A DNA stretch of 64,000 nt from Lewinellaceae bacterium (GTDB taxonomy: Bacteria > Bacteroidota > Bacteroidia > Chitinophagales > Saprospiraceae), in assembly GCA_020636355.1 (NCBI GenBank), contig JACJYB010000002.1, positions 620,001 through 684,000 on the forward strand. The letters run 5' to 3'. This document shows, one piece after another, positions 42,729-52,190 of the stretch. The position numbers and the translations under genes are program-made. The notes under the pieces are model-generated. The model did no database searches. It worked only from the letters and a program-made list of their open reading frames with translations, and had not been told where the DNA came from. Position 1 is the first letter of the stretch; each line of letters opens with the position of its first letter.

Positions 42729-45143
42729 CTACACCGGCCTTGGATAATCATTCGGATAACTCTCCTGCATGATGTCATAAAGCTTTTCCACAACATCCTC
42801 CGCATTGGGTTTGGTATAATAATCGCCATCCGAACCATAAGGCGTCCGATGTTCTTTGGCTGTTATGGTTGCAGGTGGTGAATCCAGATAGTTGTAGCCT
42901 TTCTGTTCTTCAAGCACCTTCTGCATCATGTATGCGGTGGCACCACCCGGGACATCTTCGTCCATAAATACCACACGGTTGGTCTTTTTCAGGGAGTTTA
43001 CAATGACATGTTCCAAGTCAAAAGGCAACAATGTCTGCACATCAATTATTTCAACACGGATACCTAATTTCTCAAGATAGGGCACTGCCGCCAATGCTAC
43101 CCGCACACATGATCCGTAGGTAACCAGCGTCACATCACTTCCTTCATGCAGGACTTCGGGAACACCTAATGGAAGCTTAATTTCAGCAAGATTATCTGGC
43201 AAGGGCTCCTTCAGGCGGTAGCCATTCAGGCATTCGATAACCAGGGCCGGATCGTGGGATTGAAGCAGGGTATTATAAAATCCTGAAGCCTGGGTCATAT
43301 TCCGGGGCACAACAATGTGGATTCCCCGCAGGGCATGAATAAGCATTCCAAGTGGGGATCCTGCATGCCATATCCCTTCCAGCCGATGCCCACGGGTACG
43401 GATAATGGTTGGGGCAATCTGAATACCATTGGAACGGTAATGCAAGCTTGCCAGGTCATCGGTTAACTCGGGCAGGGCATAGACCAGATAATCCAGATAC
43501 TGTATTTCCGCCAAAGGTCTCCATCCACGCATCGATAGTCCGACGGCCTGACCGACAATGGTCCATTCCCGAATTCCCGTGTCAAATACGCGATGCACCC
43601 CATGTTTTTCCTGCATCCCCGCCATGGTTTGATTTACACCGCCAATTTTACCCACGTCTTCTCCAAAAGCAATCAGCTTCGTATTTGACTGAAGGGCATG
43701 ATCGAAAAATCGATTGAGGATTTGATAACCATTCAGCATTTCCGGGTCTGCTGAATAGGTAGGATAGACTACCGGCACTTGCAAAGCACTCTTAGGTGTT
43801 TCGTTGTACAAATGCTGATGGTATTTGATATGCCTTTGTTTCTGTTGTTCGACAATCCAGTCGTGTAACTCCATTTTACCCGGCAGATCCAGGTGTGCAA
43901 TGGTATAGTAGATATGTTTCGCATTGCGCACGATGTCACTGATCAGCGGATCCTGCAAGCCCTTTAGCTCCTGGATGGCCTGGTCCAGGACCTGAGGCAA
44001 ATGTTTGGTTTTAATGACCTCGTAGATCTGAGTTAGTTTGGCTATCTCTTTTTTTGCCGGATCATAGAACCGGTGCAATGCCGCATTCCTTCCGTGACGA
44101 ACATATTCTTTCGCTTTCTTCCGCAACTGCTGAAGCTGGTCTTCGGTTGCAATCTGGTTATCCACCATCCAGTTGCCCATCACCTTAATGCAATCGTGAT
44201 TACGTTCCCACAACAGACGGTCCTGAGATTTATACCTTTCATGGCTTCCTGAGGTGGAGTGTCCCTGTGGTTGAGTCACTTCGGTGATGTGAAAGACCAT
44301 CGGGATATGGTGTTTACGCATGCGGTTCAGGGCTCTTTCGAAGACTTCCACCAGGGTCGGATAGTCCCAACCCGGCACGGTATAAACCTCGATACCTTTC
44401 TGATCGTCTTTGGTAATGAATCCGGATAAGAGCTCGGTAAGATCGCCCTTGGTGGTCTGCAGGCTGGTAGGAACGGAAATTCCATAGCCGTCGTCCCAGA
44501 TAAATACAGCTAAAGGAATCTGCATGACGCCTGCTGCATTGACCGTTTCCCAGAAAATACCTTCTGTCGTACTGGCATCTCCGATGGTACAGATACAAAC
44601 TTCATTGCCCTCATTGGAAAAAAGGGCATCCGCGTCCGGATCATCCCGGTACATCTTTGATGCCATGGCCAGTCCAAGCGCCCGGGCCATCTGCCCTCCG
44701 GTACAGGAGACGTCGGATGAAATGTTATAACCGGCGCGCTGATCGATCCATTCGCCGCTGCGATCAACCATTCTGGTTGCGTAGTGGTTGTTCATTTGCC
44801 GGCCACCCGAAAACGGATCAAAATTGGTGTCAGAATACAATTGGGCAAAGTAGTCTTCTATGTTCGTGATCCCCAGAGCAAACATCAGGGTCTGATCCCG
44901 GTAATAGCCGGACCGCCAATCTCCCGCGCGCATGGCACGGGCAAGGGCAACCTGAGGCACTTCTTTGCCGTCTCCGGTAATCCCGAATTTTGCTTTCCCC
45001 AATAATACATCCTTACGGGCCAGTATACTTGCCTCCCGGCTTATGCAGCTGATCCAGTAATCCCGGATGACCTCATTGCGAAAGCGATCGGATTCTTCAT
45101 TTTCGGGCAGAATTAAGGCTTCTATTTCTTTGAAATCAAGCAT
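42729..45143 (-). CDS. 2-oxoacid dehydrogenase E1, fused alpha and beta subunits
   Basis: 804 residues from the ATG at 45143 (MLDFKEIEALILPENEESD); an extension to a TTG at 45191 is not supported. The first half is the E1-alpha type thiamine-diphosphate domain (GDASTTEGIFWETVNAAGVM with the metal/TPP site). The second half is the E1-beta type (IAFGEDVGKIGGVNQTMAGM, VTYGSCVRVALAAVPYLE). Such fusions decarboxylate branched-chain 2-oxoacids or pyruvate and feed E2/E3, which are not encoded here. In Bacteroidetes they are annotated as 2-oxoisovalerate dehydrogenase. Which substrate is used is not clear from sequence. It is divergent from the DUF1573 gene. Confidence 0.92.
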   Translation of the reverse strand: MLDFKEIEALILPENEESDRFRNEVIRDYWISCISREASILARKDVLLGKAKFGITGDGKEVPQVALARAMRAGDWRSGYYRDQTLMFALGITNIEDYFAQLYSDTNFDPFSGGRQMNNHYATRMVDRSGEWIDQRAGYNISSDVSCTGGQMARALGLAMASKMYRDDPDADALFSNEGNEVCICTIGDASTTEGIFWETVNAAGVMQIPLAVFIWDDGYGISVPTSLQTTKGDLTELLSGFITKDDQKGIEVYTVPGWDYPTLVEVFERALNRMRKHHIPMVFHITEVTQPQGHSTSGSHERYKSQDRLLWERNHDCIKVMGNWMVDNQIATEDQLQQLRKKAKEYVRHGRNAALHRFYDPAKKEIAKLTQIYEVIKTKHLPQVLDQAIQELKGLQDPLISDIVRNAKHIYYTIAHLDLPGKMELHDWIVEQQKQRHIKYHQHLYNETPKSALQVPVVYPTYSADPEMLNGYQILNRFFDHALQSNTKLIAFGEDVGKIGGVNQTMAGMQEKHGVHRVFDTGIREWTIVGQAVGLSMRGWRPLAEIQYLDYLVYALPELTDDLASLHYRSNGIQIAPTIIRTRGHRLEGIWHAGSPLGMLIHALRGIHIVVPRNMTQASGFYNTLLQSHDPALVIECLNGYRLKEPLPDNLAEIKLPLGVPEVLHEGSDVTLVTYGSCVRVALAAVPYLEKLGIRVEIIDVQTLLPFDLEHVIVNSLKKTNRVVFMDEDVPGGATAYMMQKVLEEQKGYNYLDSPPATITAKEHRTPYGSDGDYYTKPNAEDVVEKLYDIMQESYPNDYPRPV

Positions 45144-45374
45144 GGCAAAATGAAAGAACTGTTGCTGAAATGGAACGGCTAAAGATACCAAATATTTAAA
45201 AAAGGCCGGATGTTATGCTTCACCCATCCAGATGACTTTGATCGGAAAACGGCTGAAACCGGTCAGACACACCTGCCATTTTATACGAATTCTGCCCCTA
45301 ACTCCAGTTCCAAATGAAGCTTTATTAAATTCAAATGATTTGTTAACGCACTTTCCCGGCCTCAAATTTGTTAA

Positions 45375-45382
45375 TACTTTTG
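45375..45382 (+). promoter_or_regulatory. -7 box of the DUF1573 gene
   Basis: A perfect TAnnTTTG box (TACTTTTG) lies 29 nt before the ATG at 45412; the leader is A-rich, as in well-expressed Bacteroidetes genes. A -33 TTG at ideal distance is not evident. Confidence 0.55.
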
Positions 45383-45411
45383 TTGAACGCGTAAACTAAA
45401 AGTAACTGATA

Positions 45412-45876
45412 ATGAAAAAATTCGCTCTCCTCTTCATGTTATTAGCCGGGTTTGCTGTTGCTCAAGCACAACAAGCGCCAGCTGCAGAAAAACAAGAAAA
45501 CAAAGGTCCTGTTATGTTCCTGGCAACTACCACTGTTGACTTTGGCACCATTGAACAGGACTCCGATCCTTATCGTAAGTTGCCTTTTGAAAATAAAGGA
45601 GACTCACCCTTGATCATCACCAATGCAAAAGGAAGCTGCGGTTGTACCGTTCCTACCTGGCCCAAAGAACCGGTTATGCCCGGTGCAGTCGACACCATGA
45701 CCATCCGTTACGATACACACCGTGTAGGTGCCATCCGTAAAACCGTCACGGTTTATACCAATCAGGGTGATCAGCCAATAACCATTCAGGTTATCGGTCA
45801 AATCAATGCCAAACCAGCTGAGCCTGAAGCATTACCTGAAAAGAAACAATCGGTCTTAGGTACTAAAGGAAACTAA
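45412..45876 (+). CDS. DUF1573 exported protein
   Basis: 154 residues with a clear signal peptide (KKFALLFMLLAGFAVAQAQ). The mature part is one Ig-like/ASPM-SPD-2-like DUF1573 domain: VDFGTIEQDSDPYRKLPFEN, the Cys pair in AKGSCGCTVPTWPKEPVMPG and VGAIRKTVTVYTNQGDQPIT. The two cysteines may form a disulfide or bind a ligand. Bacteroidetes carry many such proteins, of unknown function. It is a single gene with its own promoter and a strong terminator. Confidence 0.9.
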   Translation: MKKFALLFMLLAGFAVAQAQQAPAAEKQENKGPVMFLATTTVDFGTIEQDSDPYRKLPFENKGDSPLIITNAKGSCGCTVPTWPKEPVMPGAVDTMTIRYDTHRVGAIRKTVTVYTNQGDQPITIQVIGQINAKPAEPEALPEKKQSVLGTKGN

Positions 45877-45904
45877 TTTTTCGCATAGTCCTTTCTCAAA
45901 ATTA

Positions 45905-45942
45905 CCGTCTCAAGAACTGAGTTTTTTGAGACGGTTTTTTTT
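45905..45942 (+). terminator. Intrinsic terminator after the DUF1573 gene
   Basis: CCGTCTCAA (45905-45913) pairs with TTGAGACGG (45926-45934) as a perfect 9-bp stem with a 12-nt loop. Eight T residues follow directly (45935-45942). A clear rho-independent terminator 29 nt after the stop. Confidence 0.88.
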
Positions 45943-46000
45943 ATTGCTTTTCCGCGTGAACCTTTTTTCCGCTCATGTTTTATTTCATCTAAAATAACGT

Positions 46001-46768
46001 ATGCTAATTCTGTTGTCCCCTGCCAAAACCCTTGATTTCAAACCGACCGCAGTTACCACGCATACACTCCCCGATTTCCTGGATGACAGTAAAAAGTTGA
46101 TCCGGGTCATGAAGAAAAAGTCTATTGACGATCTGAAGCAACTGATGTCTATCTCCGAGTCACTTGCCAGCTTAAACCATCAGCGTTACCGACAGTTTCA
46201 ATTCCCTTTTACGCTGGAAAATGCCAAACAGGCAGTCCTGGCATTTAAAGGCGACGTCTATGTTGGCCTGGAGGCAGACACGCTGGACATGACGGATCTG
46301 TCATTTGCACAGGATCATGTCATTATACTTTCCGGTCTCTACGGCATGCTCAAGCCTCTGGACCTGATCCAGCCCTACCGCCTGGAAATGGGTGTTCGTC
46401 TGGAACAATCCAGGCACTCAAACCTCTATGAGTTCTGGACCCAAAAACTGACCCGACACTTAAATGAGAAAATCCTGCAACAGCCCGAGCATTCAAGAGT
46501 TGTGATCAATCTGGCTTCACAAGAATATTTTCACTCCATCCGGACACCCAAGGTCAAAGCACCAATCATCAACATCAAATTCCTGGAGGACCGGGGCGGA
46601 GAATTACAGTTTATCTCTTTCAATGCGAAAAAAGCCCGCGGAATTATGACACGGTTTATAATTCAGCATCGCATCACGGATCCGGAAGCCATAAAAACCT
46701 TTAACGAAAGTTCCTATCAATATGCAGATGAACTATCTTCAGCGAACGAATGGACGTTCATTCGCTAG
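46001..46768 (+). CDS. yaaA: Peroxide stress protein YaaA (UPF0246)
   Basis: 255 residues with the family N-terminus LILLSPAKTLDF, the segment LKQLMSISESLASLNHQRYR, the core LSGLYGMLKPLDLIQPYRLE and VINLASQEYFHSI, and the C-terminal FNAKKARGIMTRFIIQH. In E. coli YaaA lowers free iron during hydrogen peroxide stress and binds DNA. The start is at a good position 232 nt after the DUF1573 gene. It is followed after 15 nt by the penicillin acylase family gene, so they may be co-transcribed. Confidence 0.95.
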   Translation: MLILLSPAKTLDFKPTAVTTHTLPDFLDDSKKLIRVMKKKSIDDLKQLMSISESLASLNHQRYRQFQFPFTLENAKQAVLAFKGDVYVGLEADTLDMTDLSFAQDHVIILSGLYGMLKPLDLIQPYRLEMGVRLEQSRHSNLYEFWTQKLTRHLNEKILQQPEHSRVVINLASQEYFHSIRTPKVKAPIINIKFLEDRGGELQFISFNAKKARGIMTRFIIQHRITDPEAIKTFNESSYQYADELSSANEWTFIR

Positions 46769-46783
46769 CAAGATGGAAAACCT

Positions 46784-49198
46784 ATGAAGCGGTTTATCGG
46801 CGTTATCCCCTTAATCATCGCAGTCTTTCTGATTTATGTTTTGAATCGCTCTTTACAGATAGGCGATACCAGTTTACCCCGACTGGGTTACTTTCTTAGC
46901 CCGTACACCGGATTTTTGCAGAATGGTGAGGATCATCCGGAATTCGACTTTCCCTCCAGTCTGAAAAAATTATTTTCAGCTCCCGTTCAGGTTTATTTTG
47001 ATGACCGCCTGGTACCACACATCTACGCGCAGTCCGATCCAGATGCCTATCGGGCCCAAGGATACATCCAGGCAGCGCTGCGGATGTGGCAAATGGATAT
47101 GACTACTCGTGCTGCCGGAGGGTTCCTGGCTGAAGTCATGGGTCCCCGGTTACTTCAACGGGATAAAAATCAACGCAGATTGGGCATGCTGGCTGCCGCA
47201 GAAAAGACCCTGACCCAATGGCAAAAAGATCAGGAGCAATACGCGTTACTGGAAGCCTTCTCCGAAGGCGTCAACCAATACATTGGCACACTAAATGACC
47301 GGAATCTTCCCCTGGAATACAAACTCATTGGACATCAGCCCAAGCCCTGGTCTGTGCTTCAATGTGCGCTTTATGTAAAAACTATGGCCCAGCGGCTTAA
47401 TTCCAGCGAAGACGACCTGGAAGCGAGCAACACCATTCATTGGTTGGGAGTTAACCGGTTCTCGGAATTGTTCCCGGAAATCAATCCACTTGACAAGCCG
47501 GTAATACCTTCCGAAGTAACCTGGGATTTTGTCCCCGAAGCCGCCAATCCCATCAATTTGCCGGACAGTATATTGGGAGGGTTACCCTCCCCGGTGAATC
47601 CAAGGTCGCCAGGATTTGATGGGAGTAACAACTGGGCTGTTGGACCTTCTAAATCTTCATCCGGGCTGCCGATGCTCTGCAATGATCCGCATCTTGGCCT
47701 AACGCTCCCTTCTATCTGGATTGAAATGTCCCTCCACACACCTAACATAGATGCCCATGGAGTAGCGCTTCCCGGCACACCAGGCATTGTTATCGGATTT
47801 AATCAAAATGCCGCCTGGGGTGTAACCAATGTGGGCCAGGACGTAGCCGACTGGTACCAGGTTCACTGGACGGATACCCGCAAACACCACTATCTGATGG
47901 ATGGTGATACCCTGGAAATAACCTGGAGGGTGGAGAAAATACCTGTGAAAAATGCAGAACCAATCCTCGATTCAGTCAAATGGACTGTACTTGGCCCAAT
48001 CGTTTATGAGGATGGCGGCAGTAGCCACGTAGATCTTGCTTACCGCTGGATCAGCCTGGATAGCGACGGCAATGAGTTGAAAACTTTTATGGGGCTGGAC
48101 CGATCTGCGACTTATGCCGATTACCGGGAAGCCCTGCAATCCTTCTGTGCACCGGCACAGAACTTTGTCTTTGCCTCAAACCAAGGTGACATCGGACTGA
48201 CTGTCAATGGCCATTTTCCGGTTAAAGCCCCGGAGGTTGGCAGATTCGTGTTTCCTGCGGAAAATGCTCAGTATCGCTGGAGTGGTATCATTCCATTTGA
48301 GCAATTGCCCACCGTCCACAACCCCGACCAGGGTTATGTGGCTTCAGCCAATCAACGGAGCACCGACGAATCCTACCCTTATTATTACAACGGTCATTTT
48401 GAAGATTATCGAGGTCGCGCCATTAATGATTACCTCTCGGCGGACAAGTCCTTCACGGTTGAGGATATGAAAGGTTTTCAGTTAAGTACCTATAGCCAGT
48501 TCGCAGCCGATGCCCTGCCCATTATGCTTGCCGCGATACCCTCCGAAGCGATGGGATCCGGGCCAGGTCTTGCCCTCAAGTCCTGGGACTACCATTTCAA
48601 TGCAAATGCTGAAGCGCCGATCTATTTTACGGTTTGGTACCGCATCCTTTATAATCTGATTTGGGATGAATTCAAGGCCAAGTCCGAATCAGAACCAATC
48701 CTGTTCCCGGAAAATTTCTTGACACTGGAGTGGCTGAAAAACCATCCCTACGATCCGTTTATGGATCTGCAAAGCACGCCGGATAAGGTAGAAACTGCTG
48801 CAGATTTATTGGTACAATCGTGGGAAGAGGCGCAGGAAGCGTACCAATCAATAGCCGTCAAAACCTGGGGCGAATATGCACCTCTGAACATCAATCACCT
48901 GGCTAATTTACCCGCTTTCAGCCGGCAAAATTTGCCTACAGGAGGGCATTCGAGCGCTCTAAATGCAACCAATGGGCCGGCAAGTCATGGCCCATCCTGG
49001 CGTATGATCGTTCAATTAGGCCAGGAGCCTCAGACCATAGGTGTTTATCCCGGAGGCCAAAGCGGCCATCCCGGAAGTAAGTATTACGATCAAATGGTTG
49101 ATGCCTGGGTCAAAGGCGAATATTATCCTTTATTATTGGTCCCGGAAGAATACTGGCAGTCACATCAGCCATTGTTCTCCATAACATCCGCGCAATGA
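46784..49198 (+). CDS. Penicillin acylase family (Ntn hydrolase) protein
   Basis: 804 residues with an N-terminal hydrophobic signal/anchor (about 4-22). The alpha-chain part (about 65-260) has VQVYFDDRLVPHIYAQSDPD and GYIQAALRMWQMDMTTRAAG. The Ntn nucleophile is Ser281 in GFDGSNNWAVGPSKSS, so the precursor should self-cleave between Gly280 and Ser281, and NAAWGVTNVGQDVADWY matches the next conserved block. Family members deacylate beta-lactams, acyl-homoserine lactones or other amides in the periplasm. The true substrate is unknown. It overlaps the next small gene by 4 nt (ATGA). Confidence 0.93.
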   Translation: MKRFIGVIPLIIAVFLIYVLNRSLQIGDTSLPRLGYFLSPYTGFLQNGEDHPEFDFPSSLKKLFSAPVQVYFDDRLVPHIYAQSDPDAYRAQGYIQAALRMWQMDMTTRAAGGFLAEVMGPRLLQRDKNQRRLGMLAAAEKTLTQWQKDQEQYALLEAFSEGVNQYIGTLNDRNLPLEYKLIGHQPKPWSVLQCALYVKTMAQRLNSSEDDLEASNTIHWLGVNRFSELFPEINPLDKPVIPSEVTWDFVPEAANPINLPDSILGGLPSPVNPRSPGFDGSNNWAVGPSKSSSGLPMLCNDPHLGLTLPSIWIEMSLHTPNIDAHGVALPGTPGIVIGFNQNAAWGVTNVGQDVADWYQVHWTDTRKHHYLMDGDTLEITWRVEKIPVKNAEPILDSVKWTVLGPIVYEDGGSSHVDLAYRWISLDSDGNELKTFMGLDRSATYADYREALQSFCAPAQNFVFASNQGDIGLTVNGHFPVKAPEVGRFVFPAENAQYRWSGIIPFEQLPTVHNPDQGYVASANQRSTDESYPYYYNGHFEDYRGRAINDYLSADKSFTVEDMKGFQLSTYSQFAADALPIMLAAIPSEAMGSGPGLALKSWDYHFNANAEAPIYFTVWYRILYNLIWDEFKAKSESEPILFPENFLTLEWLKNHPYDPFMDLQSTPDKVETAADLLVQSWEEAQEAYQSIAVKTWGEYAPLNINHLANLPAFSRQNLPTGGHSSALNATNGPASHGPSWRMIVQLGQEPQTIGVYPGGQSGHPGSKYYDQMVDAWVKGEYYPLLLVPEEYWQSHQPLFSITSAQ

Positions 49199-49557
49199 AA
49201 AACTTCTGGATCGTTTTGTTGGTATTGGTGCTGGCTTGTCATTTCACAAGTCTGATCTTGCCATGGTGGAGTTTCGCCGCAGTGATTGGGCTGTCGCTTT
49301 TCATTATCCGGTTTCCGGTTAAAAAAGCCTTTCTGTTAGGATTTTTGACAGTTTTTATAACGTGGCTGATTTGGTCAATCTGGATGTATCAAACGAATGC
49401 GACGGTACTCACCCCTAAAATAGGAGCACTATTTGGAGGACTATCCCCCATGCCGCTTATCTTGATCCTGAGTATACTGGGCGGATTGATCGGAGGATTT
49501 GCCGGTTGGGCAGGAGCTTCGTTAAGAAATGGTTTAGCCGGAAAACCGATCGTGTGA
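49195..49557 (+). CDS. Small membrane protein, unknown
   Basis: 120 residues with four hydrophobic segments (about 4-22, 25-42, 48-69, 84-110), the last a Gly-rich helix (LSILGGLIGGFAGWAGASLR). No enzyme motif and no family recognised with certainty. Its ATG overlaps the stop of the penicillin acylase family gene (ATGA), implying translational coupling and a linked role. The only gene between the acylase and the PBP1C gene. Confidence 0.75.
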   Translation: MKNFWIVLLVLVLACHFTSLILPWWSFAAVIGLSLFIIRFPVKKAFLLGFLTVFITWLIWSIWMYQTNATVLTPKIGALFGGLSPMPLILILSILGGLIGGFAGWAGASLRNGLAGKPIV

Positions 49558-49669
49558 TGCCAAGTAGGGAAGCTTCAAAATCCCAGGCATCAACACCTAA
49601 ACATCTGAGATTTAGTTATTTAAATAATAAATATGTTTGGCCGGAGAAGCAGGGAATTGAATTTATACG

Positions 49670-49677
49670 TATTTTTG
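49670..49677 (+). promoter_or_regulatory. Candidate -7 box upstream of PBP1C
   Basis: TATTTTTG at 49670-49677 matches TAnnTTTG; another match, TATGTTTG, is at 49632-49639. Neither has a well-spaced TTG. If used, the PBP1C message would have a 120-190 nt leader with the inverted repeat at 49713-49799. Confidence 0.3.
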
Positions 49678-49712
49678 ATTTAACACATCTATCTATACAC
49701 AATAGTAGTTTT

Positions 49713-49799
49713 AGAAAACTATACACCGGAAAAGGCTGTCTGATACACCGTTTCGTAGAGAAAAGTTTCTTCGATTTCCAATCGCGTGTATAGTTTTCT
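49713..49799. repeat. 14-bp inverted repeat bracketing 87 nt before PBP1C
   Basis: AGAAAACTATACAC (49713-49726) and GTGTATAGTTTTCT (49786-49799) are perfect reverse complements, 59 nt apart. The left arm also overlaps a small palindrome, TAGTTTTAGAAAACTA (49706-49721). The right arm is followed by a T-rich run. It may be a leader structure or terminator of the acylase transcript, or a tiny MITE-like remnant. I see no target-site duplication. Confidence 0.5.
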
Positions 49800-49835
49800 T
49801 TTTTACCATCTTCAGGTCAAAAATCATTCCAACCA

Positions 49836-52181
49836 TTGTTCCTTCCAAAAATATTCGCGCATAGCAGTGCAGCACTGGTGGCTATCCTTGGTATTTGGTT
49901 TTGGTTTTGTCTGCCAGAACCTCTATTTGACCGGCCATTGGCGAAGGAATTACTCGACCGGCAAGGTCAACTCATCGGAGGTCAGGTCGCTGTCGATGGT
50001 CAGTGGCGGTTTGAAGGACCTGATTCCATCCCGGTAAAGTTCAAAACCTGTCTGGTTCAATTTGAAGACCAACGATTTTATCACCATCCGGGTATTGACG
50101 TTTTCGCCTTGTTCAGGGCATTAAAACAAAACGTACACGCAAGAAAAGTCGTAAGCGGTGGCAGTACCTTAACCATGCAGGTCATTCGGCTGATACGTTC
50201 AGGGAAGCCAAGGACTTTGTGGGAGAAACTGATTGAATTGACCTGGGCCGTACGCCTGGAGTGCAGCTCGGATAAGGAAGCAATTCTGCATGCATATGCC
50301 AGTCAGGCTCCATTTGGAGGTAATGTAGTCGGTTTGGAAGCTGCCAGTTGGCGGTATTTTGACCGGCCTCCATCCCAGTTGAGTTGGGCCGAATCAGCTG
50401 TTTTGGCTGTCCTTCCCAATCAGCCATCGATGGTACGCCCTGGTAAACACGACGCTGCTTTGAAGGCCAAGCGCAATCGTGTACTCCGGCAACTGTTATC
50501 CCAAGGCATGCTGGATTCCCTCGATTATATACTGGCATTGGACGAACCGGTTCCGGAATCCCCCCTTCCCCTACCGCAAATCGCACCTCACTTTTTGCAG
50601 TACGCAGTACAATCTGGCCCCGACATGCACCGGATCTCCAGTACCATCGACCGCAGCATGCAAAATAAAGTGAATTCGCTTCTTGCACATTACGAAAGAG
50701 AACTCAACGGGAAAGAGATCCATAACGCCGGGGTCCTAATCACCAGCGTAGAAAACAATGAGGTTTTAGCCTATGCCGGCAATTTGCCGGGTGCAGGAAC
50801 AAAATACGCAGGCGCAGTGGATTGCATCCAGGCCATGCGCAGTACGGGAAGTATTCTGAAACCAATCCTCACGACGGCAGCATTTACACGCGGTCTGGTA
50901 CATCCACAAACCTTGTTACCGGATGTCCCTGTTCTCATCAATGGTTATCAGCCGGAAAACTTCAATTTACAATACGAAGGCGCCGTTATCGTGGAAGAGG
51001 CTTTGAAAAAGTCGCTTAACATTCCAATGGTTTCCTTACTCAGGAACTATGGGGTGCCTAATTTCCTCCAGGATCTGCGGAAAAGTGGCTTCAATTCATT
51101 TCCATTTACCGCCGAACACTACGGCCTGTCGCTGATCCTGGGAGGAGGAGAAACCAGTTTGTGGCAATTAAATCGCGTCTATGGTGCAATGGCTAGAACA
51201 TTATTGCACTACACAGCTCACGATGCCCAATACACCCGGGAGGACTGGGAGTCAAGTTACGGTTGGTCTGACCCGAACGGCTCAACCCACCCTGTTCACT
51301 ACCAATCCGATGCCGTCGTATGGCCGGCCGGCGCTATCTGGTTATCCTTTAATGCAATGACTACTTTGACCCGGCCGGATGAAGAAGGACGGTGGCAACA
51401 GTTTCCGTCCCAACAAATGGTCGCCTGGAAGACTGGCACCAGCTTTGGGTTCCGGGATGCCTGGGCAGTTGGTATCACACCCGGATACATCATCAGCGTG
51501 TGGGCAGGTAATGCTGACGGAGAGGGCCGTCCGGGCTGTACGGGTATCCAGGCAGCAGCACCCCTCCTCTTCCAGATAATCAATAATTTACCTTCATCAC
51601 CCTGGTTTACGACTCCATATGATGATTTGAGCAGTCTAATATTGTGTTCAAAATCCGGGCTCCTTCCAGGTCCCTATTGCCCCACAGATACTGTTTGGGG
51701 GCTGGCTACTATGGAAAGAATGGGTGCCTGTCCCTATCACCACCGGATTTGGGTCAATCCGGTAACCGGAAAACAGGTTGATAAAGCATGTTATTCTGGC
51801 GTTCCTGAAGCAAGCGCTACTTTTCAACTTCCTCCCTTGCAGGCTTACTATTACCGTCGTTCTCATCCGGAATACCAGGATCCACCACCCTGGCAATTGG
51901 GATGCGGACAGGATCATCAGCCGATGGCCTTGATCTACCCTCATGCCAGTAGTCAGTCAATCTATTTGCCGGTCAATGCCAACGGAAACATCCAGCCATT
52001 GGTACTTAAAGCAACACATGAGGATCCGGATGCAGCGATCCATTGGCATCTGGATGGAAACTATCTGGGGACTACCCACCGAGTCCATTCATTGACAGTT
52101 ACCTTAGCAAAAGGGAATCATTTGCTGGTCTTATTGGATGATCAGGGCAACCAGCTAACCAGGTCCTTCAGTGTGAAGTGA
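49836..52181 (+). CDS. pbpC: Penicillin-binding protein 1C
   Basis: 781 residues: an N-terminal membrane helix (about 11-26), GT51 glycosyltransferase (catalytic Glu77 in VQFEDQRFYHHPGID; VSGGSTLTMQVIRL), class A transpeptidase with SxxK at Ser339 (STGSILKP), KSLN and KTGT in AWKTGTSFGF, then a C-terminal BiPBP-like domain. It polymerises and may crosslink peptidoglycan in the periplasm. There is no ATG in frame between the upstream stop (49791) and the catalytic domain; TTG at 49836 is the only sensible start. It follows the acylase/small membrane gene after 278 nt and converges with the DoxX-like gene. Confidence 0.93.
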   Translation: MFLPKIFAHSSAALVAILGIWFWFCLPEPLFDRPLAKELLDRQGQLIGGQVAVDGQWRFEGPDSIPVKFKTCLVQFEDQRFYHHPGIDVFALFRALKQNVHARKVVSGGSTLTMQVIRLIRSGKPRTLWEKLIELTWAVRLECSSDKEAILHAYASQAPFGGNVVGLEAASWRYFDRPPSQLSWAESAVLAVLPNQPSMVRPGKHDAALKAKRNRVLRQLLSQGMLDSLDYILALDEPVPESPLPLPQIAPHFLQYAVQSGPDMHRISSTIDRSMQNKVNSLLAHYERELNGKEIHNAGVLITSVENNEVLAYAGNLPGAGTKYAGAVDCIQAMRSTGSILKPILTTAAFTRGLVHPQTLLPDVPVLINGYQPENFNLQYEGAVIVEEALKKSLNIPMVSLLRNYGVPNFLQDLRKSGFNSFPFTAEHYGLSLILGGGETSLWQLNRVYGAMARTLLHYTAHDAQYTREDWESSYGWSDPNGSTHPVHYQSDAVVWPAGAIWLSFNAMTTLTRPDEEGRWQQFPSQQMVAWKTGTSFGFRDAWAVGITPGYIISVWAGNADGEGRPGCTGIQAAAPLLFQIINNLPSSPWFTTPYDDLSSLILCSKSGLLPGPYCPTDTVWGLATMERMGACPYHHRIWVNPVTGKQVDKACYSGVPEASATFQLPPLQAYYYRRSHPEYQDPPPWQLGCGQDHQPMALIYPHASSQSIYLPVNANGNIQPLVLKATHEDPDAAIHWHLDGNYLGTTHRVHSLTVTLAKGNHLLVLLDDQGNQLTRSFSVK

Positions 52182-52190
52182 TCCGTCCTC

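Noticed and set aside
49713..49799. Insertion sequence or MITE
   Set aside because: The 14-bp inverted repeats are clean but I see no target-site duplication, no transposase and no second copy in the window; kept only as a repeat.
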